From the NCBI GenBank assembly GCA_947387485.1, contig CANDNT010000001.1, positions 682,001 to 746,000 of the forward strand: 64,000 bases of DNA, read 5' to 3'. Under the pieces are notes generated by a model. It worked only from the letters and a program-made list of their open reading frames with translations. It had not been told where the DNA came from and did no database searches. This DNA is from Aquimarina rhabdastrellae. Lineage in GTDB: Bacteria; Bacteroidota; Bacteroidia; Flavobacteriales; Flavobacteriaceae. Positions 54,685-62,443 of this stretch are shown here, piece by piece (position 1 is the first letter of the stretch; every line of letters starts with the position of its first letter). The translations under genes and the position numbers were made by a program.

Positions 54685-55635
54685 ATGAATAGTGTACGTT
54701 TTTTTATCATCTTATGTTGTTTTCTATACAGTACTACTAGTCTTGCGCAAACGTTCAACGTTAGTGGCGGTCTATTGTTTAAAGCAACGCTTACTTTAGG
54801 TAATCAAAATGCTTATTTAAAACTAGGAACTTCAGCTTTTGGTACGCTTAGTTATAATGATATTGCTATAGAAAGTGGACTTTCATTTTCGGTATATGAA
54901 TTTACAAAACGGCATACAATTAAGACCACTGGTCTTGCATATACCTATGATTTTTTTGCTTTGGCAGGTATTGGTCAAAACAGTAACCTATTAGGAAGTA
55001 CTTTATCTCTTGCTAATACTAGTTATCTTTATAATCCAAGCGGCAAAGGTGGTTTTAATGGTATCGGTTTTGGTTTTACACGTGATGTTCTTCCTAAAAC
55101 TTTACGTTCGTATGGATTGCGTAGAGGTGCTTTACTTATGCGTTTTAGTAATCAACAACATCAATTTCAGCTTACTTTTCTCAATGATTTAAAATTCGGG
55201 TGGTTTTATGGCTCGGGTACAGATTATGGTATTACAGGAAGTTTACGCATAGGCTATACTAGAATTCATTATGAAAATCTACAATATCTTGGTTTTGGTA
55301 TTGATCTATTTACACCACAACCTGACTATAGTCGTTCGCCTAGAAATCCTATAAATTCTCATGACGGACGTAAAAATGTATGGTTTACATTACCTCCTTA
55401 TAAAGATCTCTTTTATGGTAACTTTTATGTTTATGGTGGATATCAAGAAAATCACTTAGCTTTTACAAGCAAAATAGGTATCAATAGTATACAATCTGGT
55501 GCTCATGTGCAAAATATCTTACATGATGGTTTTGGTCTTAATCCTAGGTTTCCTTGGCCTGTCGAGCAAAAAAACAAATTCTATATAGAATCCTCTGGTC
55601 ATCTTTTTTATCAAAATATAGGTACTAATGAATAA
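54685..55635 (+). CDS. Exported protein, possibly polymorphic toxin type 23-like
   Basis: 316 residues with a signal peptide (cleavage near residue 22, SLAQ). The mature protein is rich in Gly, Phe, Tyr and beta-strand patterns. The C-terminal half contains 'YGSGTDYGITGSLRIGYTR' and 'KIGINSIQSGAHVQNILHDG', which resemble, from memory, the Bacteroidota proteins annotated as polymorphic toxin type 23; a plain outer-membrane beta-structure protein is the alternative. It follows xerD by 6 bp and overlaps the next gene by 8 bp, so it is translated with both. Confidence 0.75.
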   Translation: MNSVRFFIILCCFLYSTTSLAQTFNVSGGLLFKATLTLGNQNAYLKLGTSAFGTLSYNDIAIESGLSFSVYEFTKRHTIKTTGLAYTYDFFALAGIGQNSNLLGSTLSLANTSYLYNPSGKGGFNGIGFGFTRDVLPKTLRSYGLRRGALLMRFSNQQHQFQLTFLNDLKFGWFYGSGTDYGITGSLRIGYTRIHYENLQYLGFGIDLFTPQPDYSRSPRNPINSHDGRKNVWFTLPPYKDLFYGNFYVYGGYQENHLAFTSKIGINSIQSGAHVQNILHDGFGLNPRFPWPVEQKNKFYIESSGHLFYQNIGTNE

Positions 55636-56569
55636 ACACTTTTTATTACTTATCATTCCTCTGGCTTTGTTATTGGTCAACTGTAGTACCTACTCTACTT
55701 ATTATGGTCCTACCTATACCACTGCTAAACAACAACCTTTAAAAAAGATTCACCGTATTGATTTGAGTCACAAAAATCTCACTACGCTTCCTAAATGGAT
55801 CGACAGTATTCCTCATTTAAAAAGAATAGATTTAAGCAATAATCCCAATCTAGATTTAGAAAATACTATTACTCGTTTAAGCTCTCATACACAACTAGAA
55901 GTATTGTTATTAGATAGTTTACAGCTTAAGGAAATCCCTAAAAATATCAGTTCCTTAAAAAACTTAAAACATCTTTCTCTTGCTTATAATCCATCTTTAA
56001 ATATGGATGTTACGCTACAAAATATTGCTTCTTTACCTTTAGTTTTTCTAAATTTAAAAGGAAATCAACTCACTGATCTACCTAAAAGTATTACTCAATT
56101 AAAAACACTTAAAGATTTAAATCTTTCTTATAACCATATGATTACAGATCAAAGCTATCGCTATCTAGGTGAATTACCTCATTTGTATTCTTTATGGTTA
56201 GATCATAACAAATTAGATACGCTCCCTACCGCCATTCAGCATTTACAGCAGATACGGTATCTATATCTAGATCATAATTCGTTAACTTATCTACCTGATT
56301 CAATGTACAAGCTCGATAATTTATGGGTTTTACATGCTGGTCATAATATGTTTAACACTTTACCCGAAGTACTTATAAAAATGCCTTCTTTGATATTAGC
56401 GCATTTTAACAATGCTCAAATCTCTAAAATGCCTAAGGCTTTTGAAACCGAAAAATATGCTTTGCAGGGTATTATTCTAGATCATAATCCGTTATCTAAA
56501 TCTGAAAAAGCATTTATCAAAAACGTGTTTAAAGATTTCTTTTTACTATCCTTTAAACAGCAATACTAA
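55628..56569 (+). CDS. Leucine-rich-repeat lipoprotein
   Basis: 313 residues with a lipoprotein signal (LLLVNC, Cys 19) and a tyrosine/threonine-rich linker. About nine leucine-rich repeats of 23-25 residues fill residues 40-300 (for example 'LVFLNLKGNQLTDLPKSITQL'). It starts inside the last codons of the exported toxin-like gene (8-bp overlap), suggesting partner proteins. Surface or periplasmic protein binding is likely; whether it protects against its neighbour is speculation. Confidence 0.88.
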   Translation: MNKHFLLLIIPLALLLVNCSTYSTYYGPTYTTAKQQPLKKIHRIDLSHKNLTTLPKWIDSIPHLKRIDLSNNPNLDLENTITRLSSHTQLEVLLLDSLQLKEIPKNISSLKNLKHLSLAYNPSLNMDVTLQNIASLPLVFLNLKGNQLTDLPKSITQLKTLKDLNLSYNHMITDQSYRYLGELPHLYSLWLDHNKLDTLPTAIQHLQQIRYLYLDHNSLTYLPDSMYKLDNLWVLHAGHNMFNTLPEVLIKMPSLILAHFNNAQISKMPKAFETEKYALQGIILDHNPLSKSEKAFIKNVFKDFFLLSFKQQY

Positions 56570-56861
56570 TCCTTATTGTCGTTAAGTTATTTGGTGTATT
56601 ATGGAACTAGGTTTACTTTCATGAGTTTTACTATGGATCAATCACAAAAGTTGTGGGCGAATTATATTTATGAATAGCAAATATAGATTGTTGATTTAAT
56701 ACTTATCACAGGGCTTGTTTGGTCACTAGCACAGTCGAAATGACAGTACTCAAAAACTACCTAACTAACCAACTCCACAACAAAAAGACTTTTAAATTTT
56801 AGATTCAATCCCACTCATCTCTCATCACTAATCACTTATACAAAAACACAACAATTACTCT

Positions 56862-57590
56862 TTACTCTCCCTTAGCTTTTTTTTCTTTTTTCTCAATATT
56901 TCGAGCTTCAGTAAGTGCAGATGAAATCATCCCCGAAGGAATGGCCACTATCCCTAAACCTATCATCAAGATGATAAATGTAAAAATACGTCCACCAACT
57001 GTTATGGGGATTACGTCTCCATATCCTACTGTCGTAAGTGTTACTACCGACCACCACAAGCTTGAAAATATAGATGAAAACGCCTCTGGTTGTACTTCGT
57101 TCTCAAAATAATAAATCCCTACTGCTGATAAGTACATTAAGATCACAGATACTACACTAAACATAATAAGTTCTTCTCTTATCAAGTTTAATGCTAAATT
57201 AAAACGTCTTAAAGCTCTATTGTATCGTATTAACTTTACTAATCTAAAAACTCTAAGAAATCTTAAAATCCTCGCTGATCTTAGATCAATACCAAAGGAT
57301 AAATAAAATGGTAATATGGCTATTAAATCTATAAGTCCATAAAAGCTAAAGATAAATTTAAACTTGTTTTTGGCGATATAAATTCTAATCAAATACTCAA
57401 TAGAAAAAAGGATAATACATACGGTTTCTATATGGTTAAGCAACGTTCTTGTTTCTGCTTTTAGATCCGGTATGGTTTCTATGGTAAAGGTAACAATCGA
57501 AAGTAAAATTAATACCTGAATGATATAGTCAAAATACAAACCTGCTTTGGTTTCTCTAGATTCTACTATACGGTCAATTTTAGCTTTCAT
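56862..57590 (-). CDS. Voltage-gated-type potassium channel
   Basis: 242 residues with six transmembrane helices. S1 to S3 cover about 18-90; S4 has regularly spaced arginines (ARILRFLRVFRLVKLIRYNRALRR), so it may sense voltage. The pore loop has the selectivity filter TVGYGD near 186-191, then S6, and a short Lys/Glu-rich tail without RCK or cyclic-nucleotide domain. Four copies should form one K+-selective pore in the inner membrane. Solitary gene, 153 bp after the DUF262 gene on the same strand. Confidence 0.93.
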   Translation of the reverse strand: MKAKIDRIVESRETKAGLYFDYIIQVLILLSIVTFTIETIPDLKAETRTLLNHIETVCIILFSIEYLIRIYIAKNKFKFIFSFYGLIDLIAILPFYLSFGIDLRSARILRFLRVFRLVKLIRYNRALRRFNLALNLIREELIMFSVVSVILMYLSAVGIYYFENEVQPEAFSSIFSSLWWSVVTLTTVGYGDVIPITVGGRIFTFIILMIGLGIVAIPSGMISSALTEARNIEKKEKKAKGE

Positions 57591-57743
57591 GTGATTTCTA
57601 ATCCTTTTAATTATAAGTGTAGTCTAACTCAAAACTACTTTTATTTTTTGATTAAATGTACATATTTTTTAAAAGCTGTAGGTTATAGTGTTTTCTTTAT
57701 GGGGTTTATTATATATTTAAGTTTTTTATTTAACATAGCATTT

Positions 57744-59552
57744 TCAATCAATTTTCGATTTATTGTAAAACTTATCATAGACAACGTGATGTTGATTAAT
57801 TTGTATTTCAACATTATGAGAATGCTCTCTTCTATATATTTTACCATCAAACCAAACTGGTTTATTAGATTGAGCTTTAAAAATCAATACTTCCTTTCCA
57901 AAATATATTCTTGATTTAAAATTAGAAAGAAGATCTAATAAAAACTCTTTAGGTTCTACTGGAGCTTGTTTAATTTCTTCTTTTATTTGATGGATATATG
58001 TCTCTAAAGAAGAGCAATTTTTTTTAGCTTCTTCACTAATTCCATTTATATAAAAGTTATTTTTTTTAATTGCTCTTCCTCCATATGTTTCACAATATTT
58101 ATCTGAATCAGCTTTTGTATCTGCAATTCCAACTATTACATAACCAATTTTATCAGGACCTAAATTTGCTATAGCTGATAGAGTTTTTGCTACTTTATAT
58201 ACTAATTTTTTATTAAACTTTTTCTTTTCAAAATCATAAAATCCAATCTTAAATTCAAATAAATTCTGTTCAGTATTAGATTGCATAAGAATTCTAGAGA
58301 ATTCTTTTGTCCAATCATAATAAGCAGGATCTTCTATATCGGATTCCACAAAATATTTGCTAATTCTTCCTATCAAAGCATTGACTCTATTGGACATTTC
58401 TTTATGATGAAATAATTGCTTTAAAGAATCTACTCTAATAAGATCATCTCCAATATTTTTAAGCTCGATAATTAAACCTTTATGATCGTTTATTCTTTTA
58501 TTTTCAACAATATGCAACTTATAAAAGGCCATAAAAATAACATGAAATGCTCTATAATTCTCATCAGTTTTGGGGTTTCTATAAATTAAATCTCGAAAAA
58601 TTTTATTATTTGATTCTAAAAGTTCTTCAATAAGATCAAATGTTATATTAAACTGATTAATAATCTGTTTTTTGGAAATCCTTTCTATAGCACTTTCTAT
58701 TTTAGATTTTTCTATAGGCGTAGGAGCAAGTGGATTAGGCGAAAACCCATAAAAAGCATCTAAATTTGAAGCAGTATAATTAAGGCTATTCTCTAGTATA
58801 ATGTTAGAAATCAAATGAGCTACAATTTCCTCATCTCTTGATGCTCTCAGAGCTGAATGAGAAATAATTTTATGGTTTATCCAAAACATTTCAAATAAAT
58901 TCAATCCATAATATTCTAATCTTCTATTTGAAATACTTATTCTCGACATGTCATTCAAAAAAAGACTATCATTAGAAAAATCACCACGTATCTGAGAAGA
59001 TATAATTCTTACTACTTCTGGAAAAGAGCCGTTTGCCCCTGCTTGTCTGAGTTCTTGTGCTGATAGATGTCTACCGTTCGAATTTATTCTTCTAAATGAA
59101 TCTTCTATCTCATATTCATTATCAAATGATGTTTTTGAAATAGGCAAAAGATAATTTGCAATATTAATACAAGTTTTTTTATCCAGTATAGGTGATTTTT
59201 GCTGCAAAATACCTTTTCTTTTCAATTCTATTGTATCTGCTGTTGTTGATAAATCAAAAAAACCATCTTTTAACTTGAATTTTTGTTCAATGAATGAAAA
59301 AATAGCATCTAATCTTTGCATTCCATCAATTACTTCTAAGACTTTATCCCCTTCATAATTTATTTCAGCGAAAAGAAATAATGGTATTGGAAGTCCATTT
59401 TGTAAAGTATCTATAAAGTTTCTTTTTTCTTCTATAGTCCATGCTAACTTACGTTGATATTTTCTATTTACTAAAAATCTTCTATTAATAAATTCACTAT
59501 ATATTGTTTGTATATGTTGGCCTTGTATAGATAAGTTTTTATCACTAGTCAT
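57744..59552 (-). CDS. DUF262-AlbA_2 fusion, candidate anti-phage defence protein
   Basis: 602 residues. The N-terminus (about 15-190) is a DUF262 domain of the ParB/GmrS type, with 'NRKYQRKLAWT' and the signature DGMQRLDAIFSF near residue 74. A helical middle follows. Residues 430-590 match an AlbA_2/Schlafen-type domain: 'NLFEFKIGF', 'VAKTLSAIANLGPDKIGYVIVGIADT' and 'NKPVWFDGKIYRREHS'. The usual DUF1524 nuclease half of GmrSD-like enzymes is absent. DUF262 proteins often sense or cleave modified phage DNA using nucleotide hydrolysis; AlbA_2 domains bind nucleic acid. The gene stands alone with no methylase partner. The pairing is my reading of motifs and untested. Confidence 0.85.
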   Translation of the reverse strand: MTSDKNLSIQGQHIQTIYSEFINRRFLVNRKYQRKLAWTIEEKRNFIDTLQNGLPIPLFLFAEINYEGDKVLEVIDGMQRLDAIFSFIEQKFKLKDGFFDLSTTADTIELKRKGILQQKSPILDKKTCINIANYLLPISKTSFDNEYEIEDSFRRINSNGRHLSAQELRQAGANGSFPEVVRIISSQIRGDFSNDSLFLNDMSRISISNRRLEYYGLNLFEMFWINHKIISHSALRASRDEEIVAHLISNIILENSLNYTASNLDAFYGFSPNPLAPTPIEKSKIESAIERISKKQIINQFNITFDLIEELLESNNKIFRDLIYRNPKTDENYRAFHVIFMAFYKLHIVENKRINDHKGLIIELKNIGDDLIRVDSLKQLFHHKEMSNRVNALIGRISKYFVESDIEDPAYYDWTKEFSRILMQSNTEQNLFEFKIGFYDFEKKKFNKKLVYKVAKTLSAIANLGPDKIGYVIVGIADTKADSDKYCETYGGRAIKKNNFYINGISEEAKKNCSSLETYIHQIKEEIKQAPVEPKEFLLDLLSNFKSRIYFGKEVLIFKAQSNKPVWFDGKIYRREHSHNVEIQINQHHVVYDKFYNKSKID

Positions 59553-59662
59553 ATAAATTTAATTAATTATGAAACAAACTTTCATTATAAATTTAGTCCC
59601 AAGTTCTCAAATCATTTTACGGGTTTCCGTAATTGAGTATAATTTTCTAAAAAAGTATAGCT

Positions 59663-59690
59663 CTCTTTAGTTAGAGTTTGTTCTAAAGAG
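59663..59690 (-). terminator. Possible terminator after the thioesterase gene
   Basis: CTCTTTAG and CTAAAGAG form an 8-bp stem with a 12-base loop, about 50 bp past the thioesterase stop codon. On the minus strand a TTTTTT run comes several bases after the stem, so efficiency is uncertain. Confidence 0.4.
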
Positions 59691-59738
59691 TAATATTAAA
59701 AGGTGGGTAATATGATATATAACTAAGCTCTCGTAATC

Positions 59739-60479
59739 TTATATCTTTATTTTAGCTACAAAGGCCATTTTATTATGGGTAGTGTTTTTTCCCTTAAAGA
59801 AGTATTCGTTCGTTGTAGTCTTATCTGTGCTTATATTGTGATAACACTCCATAGTATCGTTAAGAAATGTTTCGGCTACAAAATTAATCTCAAATGTTTT
59901 TATGTCAAATTCTTTATGCAATGCAATAGGGATGGTATCCAGTATCCATTGTGAATATTTCACATTATTTACGTGATGATTCATATCTAAATCACTATTA
60001 CGTACCGTAAGTGTATTGGCTAGCTTAAGATCCTCAGGAAGTTTTATCTTATTTGCAGAAAACGCTAATCGATAATCTGTTCTAGGATGTAATGGTAGTG
60101 CTTCTTTACTTACTTCTTTTGGTTTTCTAGTCTTACTGTCTAAAATCATCCAAGTTGTAGCACAAGCTCCTATTTTTTGATCGTTTAAATAGATTTCAAA
60201 CTCTCGGCTTGCGTAAAAACTTTTGATAGGGAGTGTCCATGTTTTTATGGTAATCTTATCATGCCATTGCGGCCATTGTTCTATGTTGAGTTTTTGTCGT
60301 ACTAATACCCAAAAGATACCTTTGGCTTTCATGCTCTCATATCCAAAATCAAGTACACGAGAATGCTCTGATGCTATATCTTGTAAAAAACCTAATAAAC
60401 CATATAAACTCAATTCTTTATTGGTATTGATATGGAGTGATGTGATCTTATAGGTTTGTTCAAAAATTGCTTTGGTCAT
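59739..60479 (-). CDS. Acyl-ACP thioesterase
   Basis: 246 residues with two hot-dog halves as in the FatA/FatB-like bacterial acyl-ACP thioesterase family. The first half carries 'GLLGFLQDIASEHSRVLDFG' and 'FWVLVRQKLNIEQWPQWHD'; the second 'RNSDLDMNHHVNNVKYSQWILD', where the Asp/Asn-His motif holds the active site. It hydrolyses acyl-ACP to free fatty acid in the cytosol. Solitary gene, more than 25 kb from the NRPS operon; a link to lipid supply for the starter domain is possible but unsupported. Confidence 0.9.
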   Translation of the reverse strand: MTKAIFEQTYKITSLHINTNKELSLYGLLGFLQDIASEHSRVLDFGYESMKAKGIFWVLVRQKLNIEQWPQWHDKITIKTWTLPIKSFYASREFEIYLNDQKIGACATTWMILDSKTRKPKEVSKEALPLHPRTDYRLAFSANKIKLPEDLKLANTLTVRNSDLDMNHHVNNVKYSQWILDTIPIALHKEFDIKTFEINFVAETFLNDTMECYHNISTDKTTTNEYFFKGKNTTHNKMAFVAKIKI

Positions 60480-60754
60480 ATGAGTATTGGTTATCTAATA
60501 TTATACCATTACTCAATTGAAATTACTGTATTAAAATCATTCTCCTTGCATTTTACTTCAAAATAAAATATCATCGTAGCTATGCTCAGTACAAGTGCTA
60601 TGCTTTTTATTTTCTTTTTTGTAAAACCTCAAAAATCTTCAATTTTTCTATTTCGTATTTTCAAATAAGAAATGGTATTAACTTTTTTTTTAAAAGATAC
60701 ATTTTTTCGCTTTAAGCTTATGTCAAAATAGGTTGCTATAAGTTAAAAAAACTG

Positions 60755-61297
60755 TTATTTAAGTATTGCTATTTTATCTAATACGATCTTTACGCGTTCG
60801 TTATTAGTCAAATCTTTATTAATTTCTACAACTTCACAAGTCATTTCTTTTATCCAATCTCTATGCTGTCGAATACTACGTCCATCAAATGTTTCATCAT
60901 CGTATTTCTCTGCCCATTCTAAGAATTTCTCTGATTTAATTTGAATCTCTTGATTAGTTTCTAATTCTTCTCCATAAAGCTCTGATTCTCGATTGCGTAA
61001 TCGTTGCATACGTATTGGTTTAGGTAATCTTAAAAAAATCCCCAAATCAAAAGCTGTATTCCAATACGTACTCCATGTAACCAAAGAACCACTGATCACT
61101 ACATCATCAAAGGCATTAAAATCTGATTTGAGATTTTCATTTCGTTCTTCTAAAGGCAGTTTTTCTTGAAATGGAGGATCAGTTTTCTTCCAATAATAAG
61201 CATCTGCATCCAAGTGTTTCCAATTTAATTTCTGCGAAAGAGTTTGAGCTAATGTAGTTGTTCCTGATCCCGAAGCTCCAAATATTACTATTTTCAA
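60755..61297 (-). CDS. Adenylate-kinase-like P-loop protein
   Basis: 180 residues with a P-loop GASGSGTTT at residues 7-15, 'HLDADAYYWKKTDPPF' as the acceptor-side segment and 'RLRNRESELYGEE' as a lid-like arginine region. It resembles the small AAA/adenylate-kinase-like proteins often annotated as shikimate kinase- or FlaR-like; a nucleotide or small-molecule kinase role is inferred. It lies 44 bp after an unknown gene on the same strand. Confidence 0.8.
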   Translation of the reverse strand: MKIVIFGASGSGTTTLAQTLSQKLNWKHLDADAYYWKKTDPPFQEKLPLEERNENLKSDFNAFDDVVISGSLVTWSTYWNTAFDLGIFLRLPKPIRMQRLRNRESELYGEELETNQEIQIKSEKFLEWAEKYDDETFDGRSIRQHRDWIKEMTCEVVEINKDLTNNERVKIVLDKIAILK

Positions 61298-61341
61298 GAT
61301 TGTTTGTTTTGGTTATTATTAATACTTAGAATAGCTTATTA

Positions 61342-61896
61342 CTAAGAATCATTTCTTAGTTCTCTATTAATCTCCCAGTTCTCTCCTTTTATTTGATATA
61401 ATGAAATTAAACCTAGTAATCGAGATGGACTATCTGCAGTAAATTCAGATGAATAATTTTCTGCTTTCCAATTATTTTCAATCTTGGAAATTGTAAACCC
61501 CATTTCTTTGATCAATTCAAATATTGGAGTTTCGATCTCTTCTACTGCTTCTAGTTTAAATTTTGACTCAGCTTTTAAGTTATAATAATATGGGTAATCT
61601 GGATGAGTAATTTTATCTTCTAATCTCTCCATTTCTTTAGGAAAATATTTATCAAGAACTTTACAATATAATTTATCCAAAATAGAAAACGCTCCTACCT
61701 CATTATTTCCAATATAAGTATGAATAGAATTTAATGTTCTATAATGATTTCTATTATGAAAAAAACGTCTAAATTCTTCAATTGTTTTATAGATAAACAT
61801 AAAATCTTTTAAACTAATTTTCAAAGATTTATCTTTTTCAACCTGCTCTAAACCATATTCAATCTGTTTATTTATTTCAATTGATTTCTCTTTCAT
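61342..61896 (-). CDS. Hypothetical helical protein
   Basis: 184 residues, no signal peptide or transmembrane segment. Highly charged and helical (MKEKSIEINKQIEYGLEQVEKD), with a more mixed C-terminal part. No motif recognised. It lies 17 bp after the DUF4345-like gene and 44 bp before the kinase-like gene, so the three probably form one transcript. Confidence 0.65.
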   Translation of the reverse strand: MKEKSIEINKQIEYGLEQVEKDKSLKISLKDFMFIYKTIEEFRRFFHNRNHYRTLNSIHTYIGNNEVGAFSILDKLYCKVLDKYFPKEMERLEDKITHPDYPYYYNLKAESKFKLEAVEEIETPIFELIKEMGFTISKIENNWKAENYSSEFTADSPSRLLGLISLYQIKGENWEINRELRNDS

Positions 61897-61913
61897 TTTT
61901 TATCATTAATATG

Positions 61914-62297
61914 TTATTGTGATCTATACCTTTTCAATTGATACACAGCTAAAAAACCAATAACCAACTCTGCTAGTACTCCAAAAATATATCCTCCTGT
62001 TGGTATTCCATCTGTGATCATACTTATGATCCTTCCTAAACCTAGTGTTAACATAAATAGGATATTAAGTTGCGTTGCGCTTTTCCAATAGTTTTCTTTC
62101 CAAATACCTAAAATCCATATACACGAAATTCCTAGATATAAACACATAATAGCTTTGAGCATATTAGAGAGATCTATTGTATTTACTGCTATATTTAACT
62201 GCTGTGGTAATATAGTTGGTGAACCATAAATAATTCCAGTAGGTACTACAATAATTACTGAAACAAGTAAATGTAAACGTTTAAATATCCATTTCAT
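61914..62297 (-). CDS. DUF4345-like membrane protein
   Basis: 127 residues with four hydrophobic helices (about 8-25, 44-62, 72-88, 101-118). 'MLKAIMCLYLGISCIWILG' and 'LGLGRIISMITDGIP' correspond to the recurrent segments of the DUF4345 family. Inner membrane, function unknown. First gene of a probable three-gene unit. Confidence 0.75.
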   Translation of the reverse strand: MKWIFKRLHLLVSVIIVVPTGIIYGSPTILPQQLNIAVNTIDLSNMLKAIMCLYLGISCIWILGIWKENYWKSATQLNILFMLTLGLGRIISMITDGIPTGGYIFGVLAELVIGFLAVYQLKRYRSQ

Positions 62298-62333
62298 TCT
62301 ATTGTATGTGTCTTAAAAACTAAAACATATTAT

Positions 62334-62429
62334 TTAAGCTACTTCTTTACCTTCGGCAGCTTCCCATATCATAAACCATTCTTCTCTGGTTAAGTCTATT
62401 GTTAATGCTTGATAAGCAGCTTGAATACG
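62334..62429 (-). pseudogene. Remnant: C-terminus of a YdhF-type aldo/keto reductase
   Basis: The minus strand encodes RIQAAYQALTIDLTREEW... ending ...WEAAEGKEVA and a stop at 62334. This matches the last 33 or so residues of YdhF-like oxidoreductases, whose E. coli member ends with '...MTRQQWFRIRKAALGYDVP'. The frame is open only back to about 62450, then hits a stop, and has no start codon; the catalytic barrel is absent. The FG-GAP gene ends at 62444, so the rest of the reductase gene was probably removed when that gene or another segment arrived. Confidence 0.65.
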
Positions 62430-62443
62430 GGTTATTATAAAGG

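Noticed and set aside
57591..57914. 107-codon plus-strand frame between the channel and DUF262 genes
   Set aside because: More than half of it lies opposite the DUF262 C-terminus and the rest is a hydrophobic, very AT-rich stretch without start signals.
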